Below, piece by piece: positions 45,702 through 54,830 of a stretch of 64,000 nucleotides of DNA; position 1 is the stretch's first letter; every line of letters starts with the position of its first letter. Both the position numbers and the translations under genes were made by a program. The DNA is from Acidimicrobiia bacterium (lineage in GTDB: Bacteria > Actinomycetota > Acidimicrobiia > IMCC26256 > JAOSJL01), in the NCBI GenBank assembly GCA_027494115.1, contig JAOSJL010000001.1:2911937-2975936 (forward strand), given 5' to 3'. The notes below the pieces were generated by a model, which did no database searches, was not told where the DNA came from, and worked only from the letters and a program-made list of their open reading frames with translations.

Positions 45702-45719
45702 AGTTAATGTTCGTTCACA
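45702..45719. promoter_or_regulatory. Shared palindromic operator, site G
   Basis: agttaat-gttc-gttcaca ends on the first base of the acyl-CoA dehydrogenase ATG. The left half is the weaker one. Confidence 0.65.
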
Positions 45720-46948
45720 TGAACTTCGAGGACACGCCGGTCGAGGCCGCCTTCCGTGTCGAGGCCCGCGAATGGCTGGAGGCACACGCAGCCCTGCGCT
45801 CGGCGAACAGCTCACACGGGGTTCTCTCGGTGCTGGGCCGCGAAAGCGACACGGCCGCCGACATCGAGATCGCCCGGCAATGGCAACAGAAGGCCGCCGC
45901 CGACGGATGGGCCGGAATCAGCTGGCCGACCGAATACGGCGGCCGCGGTGCCACGCTGATGGAACAGATCATCTGGAGCCAGGAGTGCGCCGCCTTCGTG
46001 GTTCCCGACGCCGTGTTCCGCATCGGCATCTCGCTCGGCGGCCCCACCGTGATCGCCCACGGCACCGAGGAACAAAGACGCCGGTTCCTTCCACCGCTGC
46101 TCGCCGGCGAGGAGATCTGGTGCCAGCTGTTCTCGGAACCCGGAGCCGGATCCGACTTGGCGTCGTTGCGCACCACTGCTGCGGCCGACGGTGACGAGTG
46201 GATCGTCAACGGCCAGAAGGTGTGGTCGTCGGGGGCCCACTACTCGAAGTGGGGCTTCCTTCTCGCCCGGACCAACCCCGAGGCTCCGAAGCACCAGGGC
46301 ATCACCTGGTTCCTGCTCGACATGGAGGCGGCCGGGATCGAGGTCCGACCGCTGCGGCAGATGACGGGCCTCTCGCATTTCAACGAGGTGTTCTTCGAGG
46401 ACGTCTGTATTCCCGACACGAACAGGATCGGGGATCTCCACGATGGGTGGCGCGTCGCCCAGACGACACTGCTGCACGAGCGGTCCATGATGGGCGAGTT
46501 CGGTGTCGGTGGAGTGGTCGACGCTCTCGTCGCCCTTGCACGACAGCACGCTCCCGACGGCACGGTCGATCCCCGAGTGCGCCAGGAACTGGCCGACCTC
46601 TACATCCGCGCCGAGACGATGCGCTTCATCGGCTACCGGCTCATCACGGCCATCTCGCAGGGCGGTCTTCCCGGAGCCGAAGCGTCTGTGGCGAAACTGG
46701 CGATGGCCCGGTTGTTGAACGACGCCGGGGATCTCGGTACGCGGATCGCCGGTCCCGCCTCGGTGGTCAAGGACCCTGACGAGTTCGCCAACGAATGGTG
46801 GGAGACACTGCTCGCGGCCCCCGCGCTGCGCATAGCGGGCGGCTCCGACGAGGTGCAGCACAACATCATCGGCGAGCGCGTCCTCGGCCTCCCCAAGGAG
46901 CCCGGGCCCTCCCGCGACACTCCGTTCAAAGACCTGCCGATCTCCTAA
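45719..46948 (+). CDS. Acyl-CoA dehydrogenase, copy 1
   Basis: 409 residues. CQLFSEPGAGSDLASL and DEWIVNGQKVWSSGAHYS are the FAD/substrate-loop signatures of acyl-CoA dehydrogenases. The C-terminus ends NIIGERVLGLPKEPGPSR. The family's catalytic Glu near the C-terminus is not obvious in GGSDEVQHN, as in the FadE-type heteromeric enzymes of steroid side-chain breakdown, so it may act with a partner. It oxidises acyl-CoA to 2-enoyl-CoA, passing electrons to ETF. ATG 45719 starts at the edge of operator G. An earlier in-frame ATG lies upstream and is unlikely. Confidence 0.93.
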   Translation: MNFEDTPVEAAFRVEAREWLEAHAALRSANSSHGVLSVLGRESDTAADIEIARQWQQKAAADGWAGISWPTEYGGRGATLMEQIIWSQECAAFVVPDAVFRIGISLGGPTVIAHGTEEQRRRFLPPLLAGEEIWCQLFSEPGAGSDLASLRTTAAADGDEWIVNGQKVWSSGAHYSKWGFLLARTNPEAPKHQGITWFLLDMEAAGIEVRPLRQMTGLSHFNEVFFEDVCIPDTNRIGDLHDGWRVAQTTLLHERSMMGEFGVGGVVDALVALARQHAPDGTVDPRVRQELADLYIRAETMRFIGYRLITAISQGGLPGAEASVAKLAMARLLNDAGDLGTRIAGPASVVKDPDEFANEWWETLLAAPALRIAGGSDEVQHNIIGERVLGLPKEPGPSRDTPFKDLPIS

Positions 46949-46983
46949 CCTCTTCAGCCGACCACAATTCACCGGAGGAAATC

Positions 46984-47859
46984 GTGCCCATCAACGTCGA
47001 CAACGTCGGAGCAACCACCGAGCCCACCCGCGGGACCTGGACGTCCAAGGACTCGATTCTCTACGCACTCGGGGTAGGCGCGGGGATCATCGACCCCGTG
47101 GGCTTCGAGTTGGAATTCACCACCGAGAACTCGCACGACGTCCCGCAGCGGGCGCTGCCGACGATGCCCGTGGTTCTCGGCACGGGCGGCCTCGCCTCGG
47201 CGACCGGGCTGATCGGCGACTTCGACTTCGCGGGACTCCTCCACGGCGGGCAGTCCGTCACGCTGCACCGCGAGCTTCCGGTGGAAGGTGAGGTCGAAGT
47301 GGTGACCAAGCTGGCGGAGATCTGGGACAAGGGCAAGGCGGCAATCGTGGTCCTCGAAGGCGAGGCGAAGCTCGTTTCCGACGGCGACCCCCTCTTCACG
47401 ACGCGCTCCACGCTCGTCCTGCGCGGCGAGGGCGACTTCGGGGGCGAACGCGGTCCGTCGGGAGCCAGCAATCCCCCACCCGACCGGGCGCCTGACCACG
47501 AGGTGGCCTACGACGTCCGTCCCGACCAAACGCTCCTCTACCGCCTCAGCGGAGACCGCAACCCGCTGCACTCCGACCCGTGGTTCGCAGCGCAGGCCGG
47601 CTTCGATCGTCCGATCCTGCACGGCCTGTGCACCTTCGGTCATGCGGGTCGAGCGCTGCTGCACACACTGTGCGATTCCGATCCCGCGCAGTTCGGCCAC
47701 ATCGAGGGTCGCTTCAGCTCGCCGGTGATGCCCGGAGAGACGCTGACGACCCGCATGTGGGTCGACGGTGACAGCGCCGGCAAGGCCGCTGTCTTCGACG
47801 TGACCGGGAGCGACGGTCGCGTCGTCTTCGACGACGGCGCCTTCCGGAAGGCGTCGTGA
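46984..47859 (+). CDS. MaoC-type 2-enoyl-CoA hydratase with two hot-dog domains
   Basis: 291 residues from GTG with a GGAGGA site. The C-terminal hot-dog has LLYRLSGDRNPLHSDPWFAA, the hydratase-2 motif whose Asp-His dyad hydrates enoyl-CoA. Another hot-dog (about 20-150) without the dyad provides the CoA-binding half. Two-domain MaoC hydratases act on bulky or branched substrates, including steroid side chains and peroxisomal-type enoyl-CoAs. It follows acyl-CoA dehydrogenase by 35 bases and overlaps the next gene by GTGA, so it is in the same operon. Product is a (3R)-hydroxyacyl-CoA by family precedent. Confidence 0.92.
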   Translation: MPINVDNVGATTEPTRGTWTSKDSILYALGVGAGIIDPVGFELEFTTENSHDVPQRALPTMPVVLGTGGLASATGLIGDFDFAGLLHGGQSVTLHRELPVEGEVEVVTKLAEIWDKGKAAIVVLEGEAKLVSDGDPLFTTRSTLVLRGEGDFGGERGPSGASNPPPDRAPDHEVAYDVRPDQTLLYRLSGDRNPLHSDPWFAAQAGFDRPILHGLCTFGHAGRALLHTLCDSDPAQFGHIEGRFSSPVMPGETLTTRMWVDGDSAGKAAVFDVTGSDGRVVFDDGAFRKAS

Positions 47860-48613
47860 CCCCACCCCCGCCCTCGGAAACCGACGGGCGCGTGGTCGTC
47901 GACGACCACGGCGGGGGTGTCCGTCTCGTCACGATGAACCGGCCCGACCGTCTCAACGCGTTCGATACCTCGCAGTACGAGGCGGCCATCGACGCGCTGG
48001 TGAACGCGCGCGACGACGACTCGGTCAGTGTCGCCGTGATCACAGGGGCGGGGCGTGCCTTCTCGTCGGGAGCCGACACCCAGGTTCTGGCGGGCGACAT
48101 CGACGATCCGACCAGGATCCTCGACGCGTTCGTCACCTACGTGGAGACGCTGTCGGCGTTTCCGAAGCCCTTGCTGGCTGCGGTCAACGGCGCCGGCATC
48201 GGCATCGGGATGACGATGCTGCTGCACTGCGACATCGTCGTGATGGCCGACGACGCCCGCTTGCGCGCTCCGTTCGTGTCGCTCGGTGTTTCCCCGAGGG
48301 AGCGAGCAGCGCGCTACTCCCTCTCATCGTCGGGCCGCAGCAGGCAGCGCGGATCCTGATGACGGGTGACTGGATCGACGCAGCCGAGGCCGTGGAACTG
48401 GGGCTCGCGCTGAAACAGGTTCCCCGGGACCGAGTCGTCGACGACACACTGGGGCTCGCGTCCACCATCGCCGCCGGCGATGAGGCATCGCTCCGGGCCA
48501 CGAAGCGGTTGCTCGTCGACGCCCGCGCGGGCCTTCTGGGCGACACGATCCGACACGAGGTCGCGGTTCTCTCCGACCTCGTGACCCGGAAACTGGCGGC
48601 AGCCGGCGCCTGA
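47856..48613 (+). CDS. Enoyl-CoA hydratase/isomerase family protein, copy 3 (one frame break)
   Basis: About 252 residues. LVTMNRPDRLNAFDTSQY, GRAFSSGADTQVLAGD and LLAAVNGAGIGIGMTML are crotonase signatures. One base is missing in the 4-C run at 48292-48295: with it, SLGVSPEGASSALLPLIVG continues into ARILMTGDWIDAAEAV. Glu of PEGAS occupies the catalytic position. Without the repair, an apparent second ORF would begin at 48359. GTG start overlaps the MaoC stop. The end is followed by operator H for the next unit. Confidence 0.85.
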
Positions 48614-48643
48614 GGCATGGACGCGGTCTCGGTAGACACAGTA

Positions 48644-48661
48644 CGTGAACCGTCGTTAACC
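48644..48661. promoter_or_regulatory. Shared palindromic operator, site H
   Basis: cgtgaac-cgtc-gttaacc, one of the best matches; it ends seven bases before the DUF35 gene start. Confidence 0.8.
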
Positions 48662-48668
48662 TGTTGCG

Positions 48669-49133
48669 GTGCCTGAAACAGTTCGCTCCACCTCCGAGCG
48701 CCTCGTCGCCGACGACATCCTCGTGTCGACGGCTGACGGTCCGCGGCTTGTCGGCAGCCGCTGCGCGGAATGCGGCACGACCACGTTCCCCCGCACGAAT
48801 GGCTGTCCGCGCTGCTCGAGCGAACGGATGCAGGACGAGCAGCTCCCCGACCGGGGCACGCTCTGGACCTTCACGACCCAGAGCTTCCCGGTGAAGGAGC
48901 CGTACATCGGCCCGACCGACGACGACTTCGTCCCCTACACCGTCGGTTACGTGCAACTCGACGATGTCGTCACGGTCGAAGCGCGCCTCACCGAGCCCGA
49001 CCCCGAGAAGTTGCGGATCGGAATGGACATGGAACTCGTCGTCATCCCGTTCGCGACCGACGACGACGGCACCGAGGTGCGGACCTTCGCGTTCCGTCCG
49101 CTCGCCGACACGCCCGGAGAGCCCTCGTCATGA
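48669..49133 (+). CDS. DUF35 zinc-ribbon/OB-fold CoA-binding protein
   Basis: 154 residues from GTG. The N-terminal zinc ribbon has GSRCAECGTTTFPR followed by GCPRCSSERM (two CxxC pairs). The OB-fold half has LPDRGTLWTFTTQSFPVKE and VTVEARLTEPDPEKL. ChsH2-type DUF35 domains bind a thiolase-like partner and supply part of the active site in steroid side-chain hydratase/aldolase complexes. Here the thiolase-like gene follows 13 bases later, which is the expected arrangement. Operator H lies directly upstream. Confidence 0.92.
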   Translation: MPETVRSTSERLVADDILVSTADGPRLVGSRCAECGTTTFPRTNGCPRCSSERMQDEQLPDRGTLWTFTTQSFPVKEPYIGPTDDDFVPYTVGYVQLDDVVTVEARLTEPDPEKLRIGMDMELVVIPFATDDDGTEVRTFAFRPLADTPGEPSS

Positions 49134-49146
49134 AGGACATGTCGCC

Positions 49147-50310
49147 GTGAAGGTCGCCATCGTCGGGATCGGGATCCACCCCTTCGGACGTCACGAGGGC
49201 GTCTCCGGTGCCGACATGGGTGCTCTCGCCACCCGCCGCGCCCTGCGTGACGCCGGCGTGGAGTGGTCCGACCTGGAGTTCGCGTTCGGCGGAAGCCTGG
49301 GACAACAGCTCGGCCACGCGGGCTCGGGTTCGCCCGACACGCTCGTGAACCAGATGGGTCTCACGGGGCTCTCCTTCATCAACGTCATGAACGGCTGCGC
49401 CACGGCGGGCAGCGCCGTGGCGATGGCGGCGAACTCCATCGAGAGCGGCGCGTTCGACCTGGGCCTCGCCGTCGGTTTCGACAAACATCCCCGCGGTCAC
49501 TTCAACGCGGAGGCCGGAGCCGTCGGACTCGATTCCTGGTACGGCGAAGTCGGGATGATGGTCACGACCCAGTTCTTCGCCCAGAAGATCAACCGCTACA
49601 TGCACGAGTTCGGGATCACACAGCCGACCCTGGCGAAGGTGGCAGCCAAGGCGTTCCGTAACGGGGCACGCAACCCGAACGCCTGGCGCACGAAGCCCTG
49701 GAGCGAGGAGGAGATCCTCGACTCGCGGCTCCTCAACTGGCCGCTCACGCAGTACATGTTCTGTTCGCCCGACGAGGGTGCGGCCGCGCTGATCGTGTGT
49801 CGTGCCGACAAGGCTAGGGAGTACACCGAGCGTCCCGTCTACCTGCGATCGTCGACCGTCACGACCCGCGAGTTCGGGTCGTTCGAGGTGTTCAGTCCGT
49901 GGCTTCCGGTGGACCGCTCCCCTGCCCCGACGGTGGCGGCCGCGACGCTGGCATTCGAACAGGCCGGAGTGGAACCCGCCGATGTCGACGTGGCCCAACT
50001 CCAGGACAGCGAGTCGGGTGCGGAGATCATGCACATGTCGGAGTGCGGGTTCTGCGCCGACGGCGACCAGGAGCAGCTGATCGCCGACGGTGAGACGGAG
50101 ATCACGGGCCGGCTGCCGGTGAACACCGACGGTGGACTCATCGCCAACGGCGAACCCATCGGGGCGTCGGGCATGCGCCAGTTCCACGAGATCGTCCTTC
50201 AACTCCGCGGCGACGCCGGCGACCGCCAGGTTCCCGGAGATCCCTCGGTCGGCTTCACCCAGGTCTACGGCGCCCCGGGCATCGGCGCCTGCGCGGTGCT
50301 CACGACCTGA
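49147..50310 (+). CDS. Thiolase-like protein with altered active site (Ltp2-like candidate)
   Basis: 387 residues from GTG. The nucleophile-region Cys is present (NVMNGCATAGSAVAM). The GHPxGASG motif reads ANGEPIGASGMRQFHE, with Glu in place of the catalytic His. The C-terminal block is YGAPGIGACAVLTT. Loss of that His is compatible with non-thiolytic SCP2-type proteins such as the Ltp aldolases of steroid side-chain degradation, which require a DUF35 partner. The preceding gene is exactly that. A retro-aldol or other C-C cleavage is my inference; a degraded thiolase is the alternative. Confidence 0.88.
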   Translation: MKVAIVGIGIHPFGRHEGVSGADMGALATRRALRDAGVEWSDLEFAFGGSLGQQLGHAGSGSPDTLVNQMGLTGLSFINVMNGCATAGSAVAMAANSIESGAFDLGLAVGFDKHPRGHFNAEAGAVGLDSWYGEVGMMVTTQFFAQKINRYMHEFGITQPTLAKVAAKAFRNGARNPNAWRTKPWSEEEILDSRLLNWPLTQYMFCSPDEGAAALIVCRADKAREYTERPVYLRSSTVTTREFGSFEVFSPWLPVDRSPAPTVAAATLAFEQAGVEPADVDVAQLQDSESGAEIMHMSECGFCADGDQEQLIADGETEITGRLPVNTDGGLIANGEPIGASGMRQFHEIVLQLRGDAGDRQVPGDPSVGFTQVYGAPGIGACAVLTT

Positions 50311-50316
50311 GTGGAA

Positions 50317-51111
50317 CTACCGGCCCGTGAAGTCGGGCCGTCTCTTCTCGACGAATGCAGCGATACCTTCGACGCCATCGGCACGGTGACCGGCAGCGGC
50401 CAGTTCCTCGCTCTCGGACTCCATCTGCGTCTCGAGCGATGCACTCCATGAGTCGCGCAACAGTCGCTTCGACGCTCCGAAACTCTTCGTCGGTCCGGCG
50501 CTCAGGCGGCGGGCGAGGTTCTCGGCGGCCGTCGACAACTCGTCGTCGGGTACCACGGTGTTCACGAGACCCCAGTCGAGCGCCTCGGCAGCCGACAGAA
50601 CCCGGTTTGTGAGCGTCAGCTCGAGAGCACGCCGGGCTCCTACGAGGCGGGGAAGGAAGTAGGTGGACGCACCGTCGGGGGAGAGACCGATCCCCGTGTA
50701 CGCCATCACGAATTTCGCCGACTCCCCTGCGAGCACGAGATCGGCCGCCATGGCCAGACCCAGCCCGGCACCGGCGGCGCTCCCCTGCACGGCCGCCACG
50801 ACCGGGGCGTCGAGGCGGACGAGACGCGACACCCCGGAATGGAGATGGGTGGTGATCTCGCGAAGTTTCGGACCGAGATCGGTTTCGGCGGCAAACGACT
50901 TCACGTCGCCCCCACCGCAGAACATCTTCCCCTCGCCCGTGAGCAGAACCGCGCGGACGCGATCGTCGTCGGCAAGTTGCCGTGCGGCGTCTGAGAAGTC
51001 CTTCGCCAGGGCCAGGTCGGCGGAGTTGGCGTCGTCGGGTCGACTGAGCGTCAACCGCGCGAGACCGTCGTCCTCCACGTCGAGGGTCAGATTCGGGTAT
51101 TTCTCAACCAT
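50317..51111 (-). CDS. Enoyl-CoA hydratase/isomerase family protein, copy 4
   Basis: 264 residues. LTLSRPDDANSADL, GKMFCGGGDVKSFAAE and VVAAVQGSAAGAGLGL are crotonase signatures. The active-site loop YTGIGLSPDGASTYFLPR lacks the hydratase Glu and has Asp, as in several 2-cyclohexenylcarbonyl- or isomerase-type enzymes. ATG 51109-51111 has GAGGA upstream at good spacing; a GTG two codons earlier is possible. It follows the acyl-CoA dehydrogenase in the same minus operon (gap ~21 bases). Confidence 0.9.
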   Translation of the reverse strand: MVEKYPNLTLDVEDDGLARLTLSRPDDANSADLALAKDFSDAARQLADDDRVRAVLLTGEGKMFCGGGDVKSFAAETDLGPKLREITTHLHSGVSRLVRLDAPVVAAVQGSAAGAGLGLAMAADLVLAGESAKFVMAYTGIGLSPDGASTYFLPRLVGARRALELTLTNRVLSAAEALDWGLVNTVVPDDELSTAAENLARRLSAGPTKSFGASKRLLRDSWSASLETQMESESEELAAAGHRADGVEGIAAFVEKRRPDFTGR

Positions 51112-51132
51112 GGTCACATCCTCATCCAGGAG

Positions 51133-52367
51133 TCAGCTCCGCGGGATCTCCGACCAGGGGAGGTCGCGGTCGACCGACGGTTCCTTGGGGAGGCCCAGCA
51201 CACGCTCGCCGATGATGTTCTTGGAGATCTCCGACGTACCGCCACCGATCGTGGCCCCCTGCGATTCGAGGAAGGTCTTCTGGATGCACGCATCCTCCAG
51301 GTTCCCGAGGATGGACTCCGAGACCGTATCGGGGCGCGTCATCTCGTAGTCGTCGATCAGCATTCCCTCGGCCCCGAGGAGATCCAGACAGAGCCGGTAC
51401 GTGCGTTGCTGTTGCGGCGACACGGAGATCTTCCCGAGCGAGCTCTCCGGACCGGGCGTACCGACCTTGCGGTTCTGCTCGGGCGTTGCATCAGAAGACG
51501 AACCACGTAGTCATCCACCCAGACTCTCATGAGCTTGTCGCGCAGGACCGCATCGTCGAGTCCCCGCTGCCGCCAGAGATCGACGGCGTAGGCACCGAGA
51601 TCGGGAGCCCGGGACGGATCGGCCAACTTGCCGAGCATCGTGCGCTCGTTCATGAGCGTGGTGATCGCGACATTCCATCCCGCGCCGACGTCTCCGATGC
51701 GGTTGGTATCGGGAACCCGCACGTCGGTGAAGTAGATCTCGTTGAACTCAGCAGCGCCCGTGAGCTGGCGCAGCGGCCGTACATCGACGCCCGGCGAGTG
51801 CATGTCGATCCAGAAGTAGCTCAGCCCCTTGTGTTTGGGAGCGTCGGGGTCGGTACGCACCAGCAGGAGACCCTTGGCCGCCACGTGGGCCTGGGTCGTC
51901 CAGACCTTCTGCCCGTTCACGATCCATTCGTCGCCGTCCCGCACGGCACGTGTCGACAATCCGGCGACATCGGAGCCGGCACCCGGCTCGGAGAACATCT
52001 GACACCAGATGTCGTCACACGTGTAGATCCGACGCAGGTGCTCCTCCTGTTGCGCCTCGGTGCCGCACGCCACGAGCGTCGGGCCGGCCATGCCGACGCC
52101 CATCATGTTGAAGCGGATGTTGGACTCCACTCCGGCCTCGTGGAAGCGGCCGTCGACGTACTCCTGGTATTCCGCGTCGAGCCCGAGACCGCCCCTGCCC
52201 TCGGGGAAATGCACCCACGCGAGCCCGGCGTCGAACATCTCACCCCAGATGACGCGGCTCTCGGTGGACGCTGTGTCGTGGCGGCCGAGGATCTCGTCGA
52301 TGAGCGCGTCGAGGCGCGCCACCTCGGGCCTCGCCGCCTGCGCCGCGGGCACCTCCGTTGTCGTCAT
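51133..52367 (-). CDS. Acyl-CoA dehydrogenase, copy 2 (one frame break)
   Basis: About 411 residues. CQMFSEPGAGSDVAGLS and DEWIVNGQKVWTTQAHV are the family signatures. The C-terminus has GGGTSEISKNIIGERVLG, nearly the same ending as copy 1. A missing base in the 3-base run at 51481-51483 explains the break (LMQRPEQNRKVGTPGPES restored); otherwise a false start appears at 51423. Copy 1 and copy 2 could be the two halves of a heteromeric acyl-CoA dehydrogenase, as in actinobacterial side-chain degradation. First gene of its operon, with operator I upstream. Confidence 0.9.
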
Positions 52368-52389
52368 GGCCCCAGCCTCTCACGACCGA

Positions 52390-52407
52390 TGTGAACGATG
52401 GCTAACC
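52390..52407. promoter_or_regulatory. Shared palindromic operator, site I
   Basis: tgtgaac-gatg-gctaacc lies in the divergent region between acyl-CoA dehydrogenase copy 2 (start 52367) and the LLM oxidoreductase (start 52460). Confidence 0.75.
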
Positions 52408-52459
52408 TACCGGGCGGAGTTCTCTCCCGCCATCAGAACCCGTCGCCAGGAGGATCGAG

Positions 52460-53476
52460 ATGAAGCTCGCCGTCAGCCTTCCGTACGCAGAAGGTGCCAT
52501 GTCGACAGCGGAGCTCTTCGAGTTCGTCACACGCGCCGACCAGCTCGGCTACCACTCCGTCTGGGCGGCCGAGGCGTGGACATTCGACGCGTTCCAGATG
52601 CTCACGGCCCTGATCCCCCACACCGAACAGATCGGTCTCGCCACGGGGATCGCCAACGTCTACTCGCGGACTCCGGCACTTCTCGGTCAGTCGATCGCCA
52701 CGCTCGACACCCTCTCCGACGGTCGCGCGATCCTCGGCCTGGGTACCTCGGGACCTCAGGTGGTGGAGGGTTGGCACGGCGTTCCGTTCGACCGTCCGAT
52801 GCAGCGACAGCGGGAGACGATCGAGATCGTCCGCACGATCCTGCGCCGCGAGCGGCTCAACTACGAAGGCGAGATCTACAAGCTCGACATGGGCCTCAAG
52901 CTGATCAATCATCCGCGTCGCGCCGACGTCCCGATCGTTCTCGCCTCCCTCGGACCCAAGAACGTGGAGCTCACCGCCGAGTTGGCGGATGGGTGGCTAC
53001 CCGTTCTCTTCTCTCCCGAGAAGGCCGACAGCGTGTGGAGCGAGCCTCTCGCGGCCGGGCGGGCCAAGCGCGGCGACGATCTCGGCGATCTCGAGGTGAT
53101 CCCCAGCGTCGCATCCGCTGTCACCGACGACCCCGCAATGCTCAAGGGTTTCGCCAAGATGGGCATGGCCCTGTATCTCGGAGGCATGGGCTCGCGCGAG
53201 AAGAACTTCTACAACCAGCTCTTCCGGCGCTACGGCTACGTCGACGAGGCGAAGACGGTGCAGGACCTCTATCTCGACCGGCAGCGCGAAGAAGCCGTGG
53301 CGGCAATCACCGACGAGATGGTCGACGAGGTGTCCGCCATCGGCGACGCCGGATACGTGAAGGAGCGCTTCGCCGCCTACGGCGAAGCCGGCGCCTCGGT
53401 GATCAACGTGTCACTGATCGCATTCGACCAGGCCTCACGACTCTCCCAACTCGAAGAGCTGGCGGAGTTGGTTTGA
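52460..53476 (+). CDS. LLM-class F420-dependent oxidoreductase, regulon member
   Basis: 338 residues from ATG with an AGGAGG-like site. MKLAVSLPYAEGAMSTAELF and the TIM-barrel repeats (IGLATGIANVYSRTPALLGQ, RAILGLGTSGPQVVEGWHG) mark a luciferase-like monooxygenase family member. The barrel ends GEAGASVINVSLIA. F420 use is the norm for this type in Actinobacteria. Sharing operator I with an acyl-CoA dehydrogenase suggests it works on an intermediate of the same pathway, perhaps a ring or ketone reduction. Convergent with the M20 peptidase gene. Confidence 0.9.
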   Translation: MKLAVSLPYAEGAMSTAELFEFVTRADQLGYHSVWAAEAWTFDAFQMLTALIPHTEQIGLATGIANVYSRTPALLGQSIATLDTLSDGRAILGLGTSGPQVVEGWHGVPFDRPMQRQRETIEIVRTILRRERLNYEGEIYKLDMGLKLINHPRRADVPIVLASLGPKNVELTAELADGWLPVLFSPEKADSVWSEPLAAGRAKRGDDLGDLEVIPSVASAVTDDPAMLKGFAKMGMALYLGGMGSREKNFYNQLFRRYGYVDEAKTVQDLYLDRQREEAVAAITDEMVDEVSAIGDAGYVKERFAAYGEAGASVINVSLIAFDQASRLSQLEELAELV

Positions 53477-53480
53477 CTCC

Positions 53481-54830
53481 TCAGCCGAGAAAGTCGCGGA
53501 CGAGGACGTCCCACATGTCGATGATGAGTCGGAGGGACTCGAGATCGATCCGCTCGTCGTCGCCGTGTGCCATGGTGGCCATCTTCTCCAGCTCCATCTC
53601 ACGGGAATAGATCCCGAAGCCGTAGCAGGTTGCGCCGAGAGCACGGAAGTGGCGGGAGTCGGTACCGCCGGGCATCAGCATCGGCAGGAGCGACGAGCCT
53701 CCGTAGAAGTGGTTCGCCACGCGACCCAGCGAGTCCCACAATGGCGTATCCGCAGGTGACTCGCTGGCCGGGATCGCGACGCCGGGGTCGAATTCGACCT
53801 GGTCGGCGAGATCGCCCAACGCCTCGTTGATCATCCCCCGCACCGACGCCGGGTCGTCACCGGGCAGCGTACGGATGTCGAGCTCGATGTCGACGGAGTC
53901 GGGGATGACGTTGCGCTTCGTGCCCCCTGACATCACGGTCGGCGTCAGTGTCGTGTGGTTGCACGAGTAGGCCACCTTGCCGATGGCGGCGGGGAGCGCA
54001 GCGCACGTGGCGGCGAGTGTCTCCTCGTCGGTGAGCGGGCCGGTGAGCTCGGGCGGGTAGCCGAAGCCCTCCACGAAGCTCCGCCAGTGGTCGGACACGC
54101 GCGTGGGCGGCTGGTAGGCGTCGAGCCTGCCCAGCACCTCCGCGGCCTTCACGAGGGCGTTGTCGGTTCCGTACGGCATCGAACCGTGGCCCGGCGTTCC
54201 CGTGACCCGGAGCCGCGAAGCCATGGTGCCCTTCTCGGCAACGAGGACGGGCATGGAAATCGACCCGTCGGCGGCCTCGATCGGGAATCCACCCGACTCG
54301 GTGATCACGTAGTCGGTGCGGACCGCGTCGGTTTCCCGCTCGACGAGATACTTGGCGCCGTAGAGGCCCGAGGCCTCCTCATCGGCCACGGCGACGTAGC
54401 GCAGCGTGCCCCGCAAAGGGTCGCCGCTCGCAGCGATTCGTTTGATCGCCACGGCCATCGACGCCGTGAGGTTGAACATGTCGATGGCACCCCGGCCCCA
54501 CAACTCGCCATCGACGATCTCGCCGCCGAACGGGTCACGGCTCCAGCGGTCTTCGTTGACCGGGACCACGTCGGTGTGGCCGAGCAACGTGAGCGTCGGA
54601 GCGTTGGGATCGGTGCCCTCGATCGTGGCCACCAGGCTCTCCCGACCGTGGATCGCCGTGTAGCGCTCGATATCGAGGCCGACCCCTTCGAGGTAGCCAG
54701 TGAGGAGGTCGACGTTGCGCGTCTCCTCACCCGAGTCGGGCGTGCCGTCGTTCACGCACCGGTTCCGGATCATCGCCTGAATCAGCTCGGCGACTTCCCC
54801 TACGTCGCTGTCGAGCGCAGCGTCCATCAT
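53481..54830 (-). CDS. M20-family metallopeptidase
   Basis: 449 residues. LGHTDVVPVNEDRW has the metal-binding His and the Asp that follows, GELWGRGAIDMFN the bridging Asp, VADEEASGLYGAK the catalytic Glu pair, and LMPGGTDSRHFRALG the C-terminal His. GTPGHGSMPYG lies in the dimer lid domain. It resembles ArgE/DapE/carboxypeptidase-like M20 hydrolases that remove acyl groups or C-terminal residues using two zinc ions. The ATG overlaps the gltB stop (ATGA), so it is translated with glutamate synthase, an unusual pairing. Substrate not decided. Confidence 0.93.
   Translation of the reverse strand: MMDAALDSDVGEVAELIQAMIRNRCVNDGTPDSGEETRNVDLLTGYLEGVGLDIERYTAIHGRESLVATIEGTDPNAPTLTLLGHTDVVPVNEDRWSRDPFGGEIVDGELWGRGAIDMFNLTASMAVAIKRIAASGDPLRGTLRYVAVADEEASGLYGAKYLVERETDAVRTDYVITESGGFPIEAADGSISMPVLVAEKGTMASRLRVTGTPGHGSMPYGTDNALVKAAEVLGRLDAYQPPTRVSDHWRSFVEGFGYPPELTGPLTDEETLAATCAALPAAIGKVAYSCNHTTLTPTVMSGGTKRNVIPDSVDIELDIRTLPGDDPASVRGMINEALGDLADQVEFDPGVAIPASESPADTPLWDSLGRVANHFYGGSSLLPMLMPGGTDSRHFRALGATCYGFGIYSREMELEKMATMAHGDDERIDLESLRLIIDMWDVLVRDFLG

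Noticed and set aside
48359-48613. A separate small enoyl-CoA hydratase gene
   Set aside because: It is the C-terminal part of the gene beginning at 47856, split by one missing base.
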